Assembly (NCBI RefSeq): GCF_000372725.1
Contig: NW_005200496.1
Location: 145,682 to 209,681 of the forward strand
Source of the DNA: Emiliania huxleyi CCMP1516
Taxonomy: Eukaryota; Haptophyta; Isochrysidales; Noelaerhabdaceae
Direction of reading: 5' to 3'
DNA: 64,000 nucleotides
Of the stretch, positions 1 to 10,930 are shown in pieces. Numbering within the stretch: position 1 is the stretch's first letter; every line of letters begins with the position of its first letter. A program made the position numbers and the translations under genes. Under the pieces are notes generated by a model that worked only from the letters and a program-made list of their open reading frames with translations, ran no database searches and was not told the DNA's origin.

Positions 1-402
1 GGGCCCCAAGGAATTGTGTGAGGTTTTAGATAAGCCGAACGGGAGTGCCTTTAAAGGAGAGCTGACATAGATCTGTTTTCCCCCTCCAGCCTGGGTGAAT
101 TTTCTGGAGGAAGATGGTGGGCGAACCCCCCAGGAAAAAATAGGTTGCCACGACGCCTTAGCTTCTGAGGATTTTAGTTTCATGGCGTGGGGGGGGGGGG
201 GCAGTTCCTTTCTGATCCCAGGCTGAGCGATTTGAAGAGCAGGCACCTACCGCGTCTTTTCGAAGAAGTCATTCTTCTGCAAAAAGGGGGGGGGGGGTGT
301 GGAAGCGAGGAGGGGCGCACGCAGGGAGAACAGCAGGGGCGGGTGACAGCGCGCCTCCTTGTCGTGGGGCGTGTCGCGCCGCGGACGCAAAGTCGGCGGG
401 CT

Positions 403-645
403 CTGCTCGAGGCAGTGCTGGATGCCGAGCTGCTGCAGAGCCGACTGCGACTCGGCCGCTGCATTGGCAAACCCATTGGGCTCGACGGAACCTTCGCTAG
501 AGCTGTCCGGCAGGCCCGTGAAGTCGAGATCGAGCAGCATCTGTCGCGTGTCTGACGGGTCCATGAGGTCTCCAGGTGGTGGATGCGCTGGGTGGTTGAG
601 AAGTCCCGCGAGGTCCGAGAGCCCCCACAACGCGATACAATCCAT
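403..645 (-). CDS. Hypothetical protein, 5' exon of a gene running off the left edge
   Basis: An 81-codon stretch opens with ATG at 645 and reads as an acidic, Asp/Leu/Ser-rich N-terminus with MDPSDTRQMLLDLDFTGLPD and a Gln/Leu-rich end. It resembles the acidic activation segment of a regulatory protein, but no family is recognised. The frame stays open below 403 but becomes low complexity around a poly-C tract near 285, so an intron probably starts close to 403 and the rest lies outside the window. Composition is the only evidence. Confidence 0.3.
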
Positions 646-1247
646 TGCGGCGTTGGCCTGAGCCACGCCTGGGCCTGAGCCTGGGATTGCGGCAGGGAGC
701 ATCGAGCCTGCGGGGCGGTGGTTATAAGCCGTGCACCAAAATGCGGTCAGCCCGACGCGCCCTACAGTTAGGGCCACCCCTTTCCCGTTCTTCTCATTAG
801 TTCGCTTCCCACAAACATCCCCGCACCCCCTTTCCGCCCCCTGGGAGACGGAGGGAGATCCTATCCGATTTATCCGAGATCGGCGAAGGGGTCATTACCC
901 CCTCTCGCACCCCCGCGAGATCCGAGGAGAATCAATGTGAATGACTATTGATGAATGAATGAAGGAAGAAGGAAGGATGAGGAAAGGGACTTTTTACTTT
1001 CATGAGTGAGCGAGACCCTCCCTGGACAGACCCCGAGTTTGTCGTTCGTCGTCCCGTGCGCGCACGGGGCGTGCGACAGCCCAGCCGGCTGTTTGTGACT
1101 GTGCGTCGCTCCACCTCCAGACCACTCGCACCCCACTCCTTCCTGCCCGTGAATCACTGCCAGAGTGTGAGTGAGTGTGTGACCGCCCTCTCCGCCCTCC
1201 AATACCAATTGAATTCGCTTACTTCACCCACCCCTACCTACGCCCTA

Positions 1248-1670
1248 CCTAGAGAGAGATTTTAGAAAACCAACAAGAAATCACGACTCTCACAGTGATT
1301 TGGGCTCGGCAGCTTGGCCCTCAGCCGAAGCTGGGTTCCGGCTCCTACCCGGATAGGGGGTCTGTTGACCACGACTCGCGCCAAAACGCCCTACCTACCT
1401 ATCTATCCCCAGGCCGCGCAGCGAAGCGAAAAAAGACGAAAACAGGGGGTACCTACCTGTTGCAGGGCCCTCTGGGGCGGTCAAAGCCGGACCTACCTAC
1501 CTACCTACCTACCCTATGCATAGGGTGTCACCGTGGTCAACAGACCCCCTATCCGGGTAGGAGCCGGAACCCTGGGGCCGGTCCCGTAGCCGAGAGAGAG
1601 CCCGCGCCGATGAGTTCGACGCGGTCGGGGGGGGCTGCGGAGAGGCCAGCGAGGTGGCGATTCCTACCTA
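1248..1670. repeat. Dispersed repeat, copy 1 (interrupted)
   Basis: The flanks 1248-1333 and 1572-1670 match 56492-56675 almost base for base (poly-purine head, then TTTTAGAAAACCAACAAGAA, ending near GAGTTCGACGCGGTCGGG). Copy 1 is split by a 238-bp inverted-repeat element that copy 2 lacks. No coding potential is seen. Confidence 0.8.
1334..1571. mobile_element. 238-bp non-autonomous TIR element (MITE-like)
   Basis: The first 40 bases, starting GGTTCCGGCTCCTACCCGGA, are the exact reverse complement of the last 40, which end TCCGGGTAGGAGCCGGAACC. CTG flanks both ends (1331-1333 and 1572-1574). The uninterrupted sequence exists at 56583 with a single CTG, so this is an insertion with a 3-bp (possibly 4-bp) target duplication. 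The inside holds CTAC repeats and no ORF. Degenerate single ends occur at about 6366-6402 and 30178-30215. Superfamily is undetermined. Confidence 0.85.
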
Positions 1671-1674
1671 CGTT

Positions 1675-2480
1675 AGCGGCTGGTGTCCAGCCTCACTGGT
1701 CGGACCGTTGTGCCCGTTCTTTTGACTTCACCGTCCACTCATACGGTTCGTACACTCCAGGAGGTCATGCTCGAGGAGGTCCAAAAGCTCGAGCGGCCGT
1801 ATAGCTCATTATTTCGCCGAGAGAGAAACAATGAACTGTGACATCTCGAATTCTCGTGATATGCTGTTTAGTGTACACGATTGATGTAAATAAATAAATA
1901 AAAACGGACACCTCTACTGTGAGATGGGTAAAAAGGAACAGGTCCCCGCCCTTGATGTAAAAGAGTGAGGGCGAAGTGATTTCGTCAGGGTACCTCTCCT
2001 TCTTTCTACATATATCATCCTTTCTACGTACCATAGTCCTTAGATGCTCCGCCAAAGTCTATGTATCGGGTACCAGACCACCTTTAATTAATGCGCGCTT
2101 CTGGATTTTGTTTCTTTCGATCGCCGCCGCCGCGTTCGCGCTTTCAGTGGACTTTTTTACTGTCCCGGGTGCATCTCAACTAGCCGCTTTGGAATGCGCC
2201 GGGCTCTCATGAAGCAGCAGCACTCACACGCAGACGCGCAGAGCGAGACGAGGGAGGGAGCAGGACTTTGCGGAGATCAGCAGGAGGATGTACGAAGAGA
2301 TTAGGAGTAGCAGGGACCCGAGGGACCATGTGGAAGACGGCTAGTGCTAGTCCCCCACCGGGAGGACGACCCCGGCTAGTCGCCGACCACACCCACAAAG
2401 AACCCTGCACAAAAAGATCGCAAGGGCGGGGACCTGTTCCTTTTACCCATCTCACAGTAGAGAGGTGTCCGTTTTTATTT
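1675..2480. repeat. Gene-free stretch with two copies of a dispersed repeat
   Basis: No gene is supported. At about 1883-1965 a TAAATAAATAAATA run is followed by AAACGGACACCTC and a GAGATGGGTAAAAAGGAACA block. At about 2335-2495 the same block appears in the opposite orientation with a longer tail containing CCGGCTAGTCGCCGACCACA. Both match 24105-24310. The two local copies face each other, so the segment between could form a long hairpin. Confidence 0.7.
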
Positions 2481-2482
2481 AT

Positions 2483-3974
2483 TTATTTATTTACACGCAG
2501 ACTGCGCTCTTCTGCGGCAGCGGCTGCCCGAGGATATTCGGGGCACCGATAATGGCACGGGAGCGGCCCTCGTAAGGTCGAGTCTTGGCATAGTACACCT
2601 GGACCGATTAGGGTGGGGTGGGCTGGATCTGGGAGGGTGAGCGCCCGCAAGGGAGGTGATGGAGCGCGCGCCTGAGCCTCGAATCGGCCATTGTCGGACA
2701 CGTTCCCTCCTGCGGCCTCCTGCGAGAAGAGCTCGTCGAGGATCTTCGCCTTGATGCCGTGCGTAGATGGCTGCGGCTTGCGCGAAGCCAGAGCCCCAAC
2801 TGAGAGCCCAAGCTCGCCGGGCTGGAAGCCGTTGGTGCCCTGGGCAAAGAAACGGCCCGTCGATGTGAGCTGAGGGTCACCACGCTGAACACCGGCGTCA
2901 TTTTGCATCGCAGTTGGCCTATTTCGGGCGTGCTCCTGAGGGCGGGCGGGCGGGATGGCCGAGGGAGAGGAAGGTCTATGTCGTCTAGCTCACCGATAGC
3001 CCGTGTAACCTGGGATCTCACGCGGGTACTGGTGAAGTCCAGATAGCTGCCAGCTGCCATTGTCGCGCGGCATCTCCATCTTAGCTTGCGCTGTGGCACG
3101 CTCGCTGAACGCGGTCGCGGGAATGAAGCCCGTGTAGCCTGGTGGGTGGCAGGTGCCTTTGTGCGTGCCTGTAGGCCCTTCTGGCTTCCCCCCAAAGGCC
3201 GAGCGATACGAGGTGGACCACTCCGGCGGCAGAAGCCGTGGATCTGCCGTCGGAGAGCCAGTCCAGTGCTGGGCCGGGCGGCGGACACCGCGGCCGCCGA
3301 ACCGAGGAGCAGACCCTCGCAGCACCTGCGCCGACTTTGCTCGCTGCTCCGTCTCGTAGAAGGGGTTGACTCCGCCGTCAACCGCCACCGTGGATGGTCG
3401 CAGCTGTCCAAGCGCGGTCACATTCGATGGGAGCATTCGCTCACGAGCGGTGTCACAGAAGGAGTCGCGGAAGGTGCTCTCGCCGTGGAACGGCCGCTTG
3501 CCTGGATGTCAATCAGGGGCAGTTTCATCTTTACCGCGAGCAACCGCATTACCGTTCCGGGAGCAACGCCGTGTGTTTATCACCTCGTAGCATCTACCTC
3601 TCCGTACGATTCTCTTCGGGTCGGCGGACGAAGGGCGGGTCACCGATGGCTCGCTGAGCATGCAGATCCCAAGGACCGCTCGGCCTGGTAGCGTACGCAA
3701 ACTCCTCCGGCGAGAGAGAGAAGTCGGTGCGGTGGGTCGAGTACTTCTCCTCGGCAGGGTGCTCGGTCATGCTCTGCCCTGCACAGCGGGAGATCAACGG
3801 CGCCCTCTCCATTGCGCCTGCCTTGATCGGAATCGAGAGGCACTCCTCAGCAGGAGTGAACCCGGTGTGGCCTGGCACGCCCACTCCCATGCGGTACGTG
3901 AGCATCGATTTGTTGCCAGCAGAGTTGCCATTGTGCCATGTGTCGCCCAGCGGTGGGACGCCGAGCATGGACAT
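2483..3974 (-). CDS. CIMIP2/FAM166-like ciliary microtubule inner protein
   Basis: Model: exons 3974-3644, 3501-2994 and 2918-2483 (about 424 aa), joined by GT-AG introns of 142 and 75 bp whose phases agree. Three spaced copies of the family signature are visible: PGHTGFTP (exon 1), PGYTGFIP (exon 2) and PGYTGYRP, the last formed only across the exon 2/3 junction, which supports the splice. FAM166/CIMIP2 (DUF2475) proteins are small proteins of the axonemal doublet lumen, so a flagellar structural role is inferred. The start ATG at 3974 begins MSMLGVPPLGDTW. The last part of exon 3 runs into a dispersed repeat near 2490, so the true stop or a further 3' intron is uncertain. Confidence 0.65.
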
Positions 3975-4289
3975 TCGAGCGAGCGAGGCTGCGAAAGTCA
4001 GTCCGACGACATGTGTGGGGCGTAACCGTCCCCGCTTCCGCTTAGAAAAGAAGTTTATGATCGCGCAACGGCACTCCAAGTGCTCCAAGTGCTCCAACAG
4101 AGCTCCCTCGCCCGACACTGGGCACGGGACTAAGAAAAATCGGTGGCGCGGGCTTTCGCTCAGAAGTTGGCATCTTGTCCGTTTTCGAGCTTGAATAGCA
4201 GCTTGTTGGACTGTCGTCGTGGTCTGTCCGTTCTGGACTGTCGGGAGTCCGTGCGTGACCTTGGGGCCCCATGGTTGTGCTTGAGTGCT

Positions 4290-4420
4290 TGTGTGTGTGT
4301 GAAGTAGTCTCCCCCCATGATCCCCAGGGCCTCCACGCCTCCAGGGCTCGCACCTCAACCTCTCAGCTCTCACAGACCAGCGCACAGCGCCATAGGACGT
4401 ATTTTCTTCTCAATAACAAG
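4290..4420. repeat. Dispersed repeat, inverted relative to 34270-34400
   Basis: The complement of this segment matches 34270-34400 over GAGAGGTTGAGGTGCGAGCC, the CCCTGGGGAT block and the adjacent TCTTCTCAATAACAAG-type sequence. It lies between the CIMIP2-like and MORN genes, which are divergently oriented. Confidence 0.7.
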
Positions 4421-4772
4421 GCTGTGAAGCAGCGCCAAATCGCACCTCAACCTCTCAGCGAAGAGGTCGCGACTCGCGAGTGGTGTGCGACGCTGCGGCT
4501 TGGCGTTTTCTTTTTCAGTGTATGTAGCTCTTACGAACATACCCGTACGTAGGTGAACTGCTGACAGTTGGAAAGTGAGCCGGTGTGTGTGCCAGTCCGC
4601 GCCAGTCTGCGCCCTTGTCGTGCCAGTGTGCTGTGAGAGAGGTTTGCCGCGCGGAATTCTTTTTGGAAAAGTGGCTTAGTAGAAGGAGGCAGAGCCGGCG
4701 CGGAGTCCATCGGTAGCGGTTATTCTCCTCTCTCTCTTCAACGATCCCGAGCCTGTTTTTGTCGTCGAAGCA

Positions 4773-5851
4773 ATGGAGGGCGAATACAATGGCCACGTCA
4801 AGGAAGGAAAGATGCATGGGGTAGGGGTGTGCGTCTACACGGACGGCTCGCGCTATCAGGTTGTCGGCGGGCACGTCCCCACAGTCGCCCGCACGCCCTG
4901 ATACGTCCTGCTACTTCCCCCAGGGCGACTGGAAGGCTGGCCTCAAGAATGGGCGCGGCACTCATTCTTTTGCCAGTGGCGACCAGTTTGAGGGCGAGTG
5001 GGAGAACGGGTGCCGGATGGAGGGACTGCGCCGCAGCACACATACAAACACATGCACACACGTGTGTATGCACAGATATGCGCGCATCCAAGCCCGTTCG
5101 CCCGCCGCCAGTATAAGGCCGCCAGCACCGCCGCTGGCCCTCGTGCAGGTGGATGCACGGTCTCGGGGTTTACACTTGGAAGATCGGCGACAAGTACATT
5201 GGCGAGGCGCCTTTGCATCCCAGTCATAGTTCACGTGCGGGAGTGGCACGCGCATGTTTCGAACTCCACGCGCGCCACCGCACCGGCCCTCTGCAGGTGA
5301 GCTATGGCAGGATTCACGGCTTCGGAACCTACACGTGGCGAACGAATTCAAAGTACGTCGGCTGCTGGAAGGAGGGCAAGATGCACGGCCACGGCGTAAA
5401 GACGGACCCGCATGGCAACCTGTGCGCCTCCGCCCTGCGCCTCCACCCTGCGCCTCCGCCCTGCGCCTCCGCCTTGCGCCACTCCACGCCGCTGCACGGG
5501 CTGCACGCGCCGCTGCACCGGCTGCACGCGACATGCCCTCGTCCAGGACCGCCCCCCGCCCCTGTGTCAGGTTTGAGGGCGAGTGGAGGGAGGGCAAGCC
5601 CATCATCAAGGACAAGGCCAACCAGTCGCCCGACTTCCTGGCGTGGCTCAACGACTCCGTGGGTGCGGTGGCGGGTCCGCGGCGCAACAAGGCGCGATGC
5701 CCCAGCCGCCTGCCCCGGCAGCCCTGCGCGCCCACCCTCCCTCTGCTACCACCCCTTGATGCGCCCGACCCCCACCCGGGCACCTCTGATGGCTGATGCG
5801 CCCCCACCCGGGCAGGAGTACGCCTCGGTATCGCAGCACGACGATGATTAG
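4773..5851 (+). CDS. MORN-repeat protein (162 aa)
   Basis: Model: 4773-4859, 4924-5009, 5149-5206, 5297-5421, 5571-5667, 5816-5851. Reading across the junctions restores successive MORN units: GKMHGVGVCVYTDGSRY, KNGRGTHSFASGDQFEGEW, NGWMHGLGVYTWKIGDKYIG, GRIHGFGTYTWRTNSKYVG, then KMHGHGV...LFEGEW. Two units form only when introns 2 and 4 are removed. Intron 3 starts with GC rather than GT. The final exon gives EYASVSQHDDD; its donor is ambiguous, because another site also gives a short ending. MORN repeats are about 23-residue beta-hairpins found in membrane-associated and ciliary scaffold proteins. No enzymatic domain is present, so the role is structural at most. Intron 2 carries a CACA-rich run and intron 4 a CTGCGCCTCC tandem. 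Confidence 0.8.
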
Positions 5852-6412
5852 CCAGTCACGGCGAGTGACAGGGCGCCCCCTGCCGGCGTCTCCAGCTGCG
5901 CCCCGTGCGGCAGACTACGCGCTCTACGCACGATTGTGCCTCTCTCGTACCCAAAAAAATGCGTATACTTTGTGTGGGAAAGTTGTGGCCTTCTTCCGTG
6001 TGCGAGAGATGGTCGTTTTTCATGCAGCGCGATGTCGTCCCGTGCCGCGGCTGTGTGCGCCTCCGCCGCCGCGGCGCGGCCTGTGGGCGGTGCACAACCG
6101 CGCAAGACCGCAAGCCGCGCCTCAACATTGGCATTGCGGTTTGCGCCCCCGGGCCAATGGCAATGCGCAAAATGGCGCAATCGAATGCCAATGGCCAAGC
6201 GCCCCACCGAGCACCGTCCGCGTCTCGCAAAAACGGTTAGGGAAAAGCTGCAAAGCGCAATCGCGCTATCGCGGGCCCTTAGCCCTTTCTTTTCACCGAT
6301 CTCTGGGGCCCCGAGTGAATTGCACTGGAGTGAAGGGTCCGAGGCTTGCCCACAGGTGCGACGTCACGGTGCAGACCCCCCTACGGGTAGGATCCGGAAC
6401 CCAGCACCAAAG

Positions 6413-7365
6413 ATGATTGAGGCCGGCATGCTCTGCAAGCTGAGCGGCCTCGTGGCGTGGCCGCTGCTGAACGGGCTCACCGGCCGGGCGATCCAGTTCA
6501 AACGTGGGCGGTGGGAGGTCGAGCTACTGACGCCACGCCCCGAAGGCGGAGACCAAATTGTCCGCGTCAAGCCGGAGAACATGATCGCAACCTCTGCAAC
6601 CGGCGGAGGCGGTGGCGGGGCCGCGGCCCCGCCCGCGTTCAGCTCGCCGGCGACGACGCTGTCGGCAAGCGCGGCGCAGCACAGCCTGGGCCTCGCCTCT
6701 CCGCCTGTGCAACTGCAGCTGTCGGCAGCAGACGCGGGCGTTTCTGTTTGTCAAATCATGATGTTCTGATAGGCCTTCTCGGTCAAGGAGTTTGCGCCGG
6801 CGCCGGCGCCGGCGTCCAAGCGGCCGCGGGAGGAGGAGGAGGAGGAGGTGAGGTTTTGACGCATCGCAACACACATATGCTGTCTTCACACAGTTGATGC
6901 GTGATGGTACGCAGGCGGAGAAGGAGCACTCCGAGAAAAAGGTCGCCGAGAAGGAGGCCCTGCGCGCAGAGCTGCAGGCGAGCGGGGCTGGCAACGTCTT
7001 CCCCGAGTGGGGGCAAGCGCACCTCCATCTCGGCCAAGGGCGCGTCAGCGACGACCTCGACGACCCGAGAAACGCGGCCTACGTGTTTGGCAAGAGCTGG
7101 GAGATCGCCGGAAAGACGTGGCTCGAGGCGTGCAGCGTAGAGCGTGCACTCGCGTGAATGCATACAGCGTGCAACCCTGTCCCCTCCCCGCTCGCAGGTC
7201 GCCAAGCGCGGCAAGCACGGCGAGCGCGGCCTCAACGCGATGTTTGCGGACGTCGCGAAGACGTTTGGCAAGCGCACGCAGCCCAAGATTTACGAGTTTC
7301 AGGCGTGGTGGCGGCGGGTCGTCGCGTTCGAGGAGACGTACGGGTGCCGGTTCATGGTGGCGTGA
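6413..7365 (+). CDS. Hypothetical protein, 270 aa, with an N-terminal barrel-like motif
   Basis: Model: 6413-6739, 6773-6847, 6894-7136, 7198-7365, all phase 0. Residues 7-55 contain LNGLTGRAIQFKRGRWEVEL, followed by IVRVKPENM. This is the 'NG-x-G...GRW-V-L...VKPENL' pattern found next to MYND fingers and alone in many algal proteins, probably a small beta-barrel. A Gly/Ala/Pro linker, a KRPREEEEEE basic-acidic stretch (possible nuclear signal) and a charged helical region follow. The C-terminal exon starts VAKRGKHGERGLN and ends at a clear TGA. Intron 1 would be only 33 bp and is the weakest junction. Function unknown. A transposon-end fragment sits just upstream of the start. Confidence 0.6.
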
Positions 7366-7599
7366 GGGCGCGTGCGCTCCGCGCCAGAGCGCAGCCGAGC
7401 GCTGCAATCTTTCCCTTCGGGCCGCCCGCCAGCGGTATGTATCTAGATACGTGCGTGGTACGTTGTGCGGGCGCCTCGCGCGGTACAGTCGTGACTCTTT
7501 GATTCTCGGTACGAAACACGACAAGACACACGACAAGCGTGCCTCTGACCAACATGCGTTGGCAGCCGGCCAAGGCGACGCGCGCGCGAGGCGCACGCG

Positions 7600-8945
7600 C
7601 TCGCATAATCGTGGGCTCGACAGTGGGCGAGCAGGCACCTCGAATCCTCGATACACCAGGTGGGGAAAAAGTAATATATCTTTACTTCCAACACCCGGAC
7701 GTTCCCAGGGTGATGGAAGGTTCGACGCACCCCCGGACTGGGCAGAGAGGTCCCAGGGCACGCTCCTGGGCTGTCCACCCCGCCCCCACTTGCCCTGACT
7801 GCACAGCCGATAGCGTGCCCCGACGAACGGCGACACATAGCGGGGGACACTGTGCGCCGGGGGGTATGCCTAACTGTGGTGCTTTGTGTGGGTCGCGTTC
7901 CCTTGGTAGCTGTGTGGCTGAAGCCCTCATGCCGCTGGCTTGCCCCTTCCAGCGGCTGGCCCCTCGAGACTTGGCGGTAGGAGGGGGAGAGGGAGGCCCG
8001 GTGGGAGGAGAGGGAGAGGGAGGCCCGGTGGGAGGGGAGGGAGAGGAGGCCGCCTTGGGCTCTTCTCCTCCCCCCTCCCTGGGCTCTTCTCCTCTCCCCT
8101 CCCTGGGCTCTTCTCCCCAGCTGCCTGGTACTCTCGGCCTGATTACCGGAGCGTCTGCTGGGGAGCAGACGCTGGGGGGACACTCTCGCCCGGAGGCGGT
8201 ACACCAGGTGGGGAAGCTTACTTGCCCAACTTTTTGTGTCACGATTTGGGCGCAGGCGATGTTGATAGACGCGCCACAGCTCTCGTGTGAATTTCGTTGG
8301 CAGCCCACCCTCTGCAAAGCCGTGACCGATGAGCATGTGCACATCTGGCACCAGCATGGTCCAGTGATCGTGCGGTCCTCTCGACGAGGTGAGGATGGGA
8401 AGGCCGAGATGTCGGTACAAATCGGGGTGCGGGCATGTCGAGGCGTCAGACAGCTCGAGGAAGAAGGCAAACGGACGATCGAACATCGAGGCGTTGCGCT
8501 TCAGCCCGAGAACGTGGGTGAAGAAATTTACAAAGACTTGGCTGCGGCGCCTGCGATCGCTGTGGGAAGCATTTTGGACCTCAAGCTCCTCTAGTGAGTC
8601 CGAGGAGTCGGCTCGGAAGGCGTTGCCGTCCCAGACAAGCTTGAGCAGGTTGTAGGAGTAGCCCGAGTGCGCTGCGGACCAGCCCGTCTGCTGCAAAAAG
8701 GAGCGGAACTGCGTGGCTGTCGTGTCTGGATGCAGCGCTGCGGCAGCGGCTGGCGCACTCTTTCGCAGCCGGCCCGCGATCTCGAGGAGAAAGCCCGACG
8801 CCGAGACCGCTCCATGCGTGGCCTCGGCGCAGCGCGCTGCCGCGCTTGCCATCGTCTCCGTCGCTTCGGCGGGCACTGCGTTGCGTTTTTTCTCGAACCA
8901 ATTCTCGAGCGGCGAGAAGCCGACCGCCTTCCGCCCGTCCGGAGT
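7600..8945 (-). pseudogene. GT90 (CAP10-like) glycosyltransferase, interrupted and probably truncated
   Basis: Minus-strand coding from about 8945 reads AVGFSPLENWFEKKRNAVPA, then a long open frame with FVNFFTHVLGL, DRPFAFFLELSD, a LVPDVHMLIG stretch and SWASKLPHLVYR. The 'LVPD...W..K..-VYRG' order resembles GT90 enzymes, which transfer sugars in the secretory pathway. At LVYR the frame meets an extra ~548-bp segment flanked by 16-bp direct repeats. Beyond it, at about 7667, the reading resumes as FPHLVYRGFEVPAR. The rest of the catalytic domain is not found downstream, and the 5' end abuts a retroelement ORF on the other strand. It is therefore likely a decaying gene. Family assignment is tentative. 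Confidence 0.4.
7661..8208. mobile_element. 548-bp insertion bounded by 16-bp direct repeats
   Basis: TACACCAGGTGGGGAA occurs exactly at 7652-7667 and 8200-8215. The sequence between is unlike the coding flanks. It contains GAGGGAGGCCCGGTGGGAG repeats (7984-8045), three CTGGGCTCTTCTCC units (8055-8120) and a hairpin AGCGTCTGC/GCAGACGCT at about 8148-8173. Part of it (near 7815-7850) resembles sequence near 24050. Read on the plus strand, the direct repeats place CCAG|GTGGGG at both ends, as in an intron, but the gene is on the minus strand. Confidence 0.55.
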
Positions 8946-10221
8946 GCCGGAGGTCCGATGCCCTCACTACTCGCTCTCCGACCCGACGGTCACCACCGGC
9001 TGCTCCCGCTGCCTTCCGTCTTGGGCTGGCCCACGCGGCTTTGGGCGCGCCGACTCAGCCCTCTCGTTCGCTGCCCTGGCGCGGCACTGCAACAAGGAGG
9101 CGGGCTCGCACGTGCCGGGCGAGGATCTCTTTGAGTCGGACTGGTACGACATGGGCGTGGCTCGGTGCCCTGTTCCTAACTGCGGCAAGTGGTACGCGAC
9201 CGTGGGCAGCAAGTGCGGGCTCTACCAGCACCTCGTCAAGTGCGACCCAAAGTACCGCGGCGAGACAGGCGACCAGCGGTGGCAGGGCGGGAGGGAGGGG
9301 TTCATGCGGCATCTTCAGCAGCAGGCCGAGGTCGGCTCCCCCGCCCACTACTTCCGCACTGTCTGCTATGGCGCGCGCAAGGAGCGAACGCCGGACCGCA
9401 TGCGGGGCAGGCACACGGATTGGCTGGCTGCGGTCGCAAAGGTGAGGGCCAAGAGGGCAGCGGGCGACGACGGGAGCTCCGCCGCCACCAGCGCCGAAGC
9501 ACGCCGCGCCAAGGTCTCGTCCGACGCAGCGCGCAAGGCGGCGTTCCACGCCCGCGGCTCGCAATACTTCATCTCGAGCCCCGGCGTCAGATACTCCTAC
9601 GAGTGGCTCCGCCCCTGGGCCAACCACCCACGCCTTCTCGCGCAGCTGGACACTGTCCGTCGCCGCCGCCCACCGAAGAGAGCGCGTCGGGAGTACTACG
9701 GCATGCCCTACCACGGCGCCACGCTCCTGCGCGATCACATCAAGATCAACACCCCGGACGCGGGGCTCTACGTCGCCTTCCAGATCCTATCCAAGATGGT
9801 AACCATCAATCATCTCCGCGAGGGCGGTAAGGAGCGGACCAAGTCGGAGATGCTCGGGCGCGTCCGGATGGTCATGACAGGCGGCCTGGAGCAGCTGGTC
9901 GCCGAGATGGTGCGAGAGGCTTCCGACGCCGCCGCTGCCAAGCGGGAGAGGGAGGCGGCGGCGCGTGCCTCCGAGCTCGGAGCGCCAGGGTGGCAGCGGG
10001 GCGGCTGCGGACGCTGCTGCAGCCATGAGGCGGGGAGCGCACGCTCCGTCCGGGGGGGGGAGGAGGCAGAGGCGGAGGCGGGCGAGGAAGAGGGAGAGGG
10101 GGCGAGCGAGTCGAGCCGCGACGAGCGTCTCCTCGCCACCGTCCTCGGCCTCGCCGGAGCAGGCTACCTCTCCAAGGCCTGCGCCCGCTTCTCGACCAAC
10201 CCCGTCGCCGAGACGGTCTGA
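8946..10221 (+). pseudogene. Retroelement-like ORF with zinc-finger region, lacking reverse transcriptase
   Basis: An open frame on the plus strand runs to TGA at 10221. From about 8960 it has a Cys-His cluster (RCPHYSLSD...CSRC), then CPVPNCGKWYATVGSKCG followed by LYQHLVKC (C2HC/C2H2-like). A basic middle with KRAR and an acidic Glu-rich tail follow. The end reads LAGAGYLSKACARFSTNPVA. This resembles the 'G-x-LSKA-x-R-L...G-A' segment before the polymerase in some non-LTR retroelement proteins, but no reverse transcriptase follows. The longer frame up to 8713 is antisense to the glycosyltransferase and is not counted. Probably a 5' fragment of a dead element; a host zinc-finger protein is the alternative. 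Confidence 0.4.
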
Positions 10222-10284
10222 TCTTAGAGCGGTATGTTGAGAGTAGGCTCGAGTCACCGCCGCTCCTTCTTCAGTCCTGCACGA

Positions 10285-10930
10285 GGCTTCCGCTCGGAGA
10301 ATACTTACGGAATACGAGGGGGGGGTGGGTGGCGAACACGTCAGAAGTACGTACGGATATACGGAATACAAGGGGGGGTGGCCAATACGTCAGAAGTACG
10401 TACAGAATACAAGGGGGGTGGTGAAGAGGCGTCAGAACTGTGTGGTACGTAGGGGCACAGCGGCGGGCAGGCGTGTGGTGAAGGCGAGGGCCTTGATTAA
10501 TTAGTAATTAGGTGAGGACATGTCATCACAGGGCCCTGACGTGTGAATAGCCTCGAGCAATCGACGGTTAGGCGAGGGCCTGTCAGCTCGAGCAATTAAT
10601 TGTTAGGTGACGACGTGTCATCTGTGAAGGACGGACGTGTGAAGACCCTCAAGCAATTAATAATTAGGTGAGGACGCGCCCGTCTGAACCACAGCGTGTC
10701 CCGACTCGACCGCCGGCGTCCCGGTCCGGGGGTGTTTCTCTTCTTATCCGTTACCATGTTGAGCAAGGCCGAGGGCGGGCCCTTTCGGGCTCGGGCCGCC
10801 CTCTCGCCCGCACCTCTGCGGGGCTTGCACGGCGCCAACTGTGAATGGCCAACGTGCGAAGAGCCCCTTGGCAATTAATAATTAGGTCAGGACGTGTCTG
10901 CTGTGAAGAGCCTAGGTGTGAAGAGCTTGT
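10285..10930. repeat. Two families of short degenerate tandem repeats
   Basis: Between 10285 and 10440 a unit with GAATACAAGGGGGGGTGG and CGTCAGAAGTACGTAC recurs about three times. Between 10490 and 10925 a unit built on GCAATTAATAATTAGGTGAGGACGTGTC recurs five or six times with drift (core at 10494, 10556, 10590, 10650, 10873). It is AT-rich within a GC-rich setting. No gene is seen. Confidence 0.7.

Noticed and set aside
7539..8594. 351-aa plus-strand open frame
   Set aside because: It is antisense to the glycosyltransferase fragment and spans the inserted repeat; no domain is visible.
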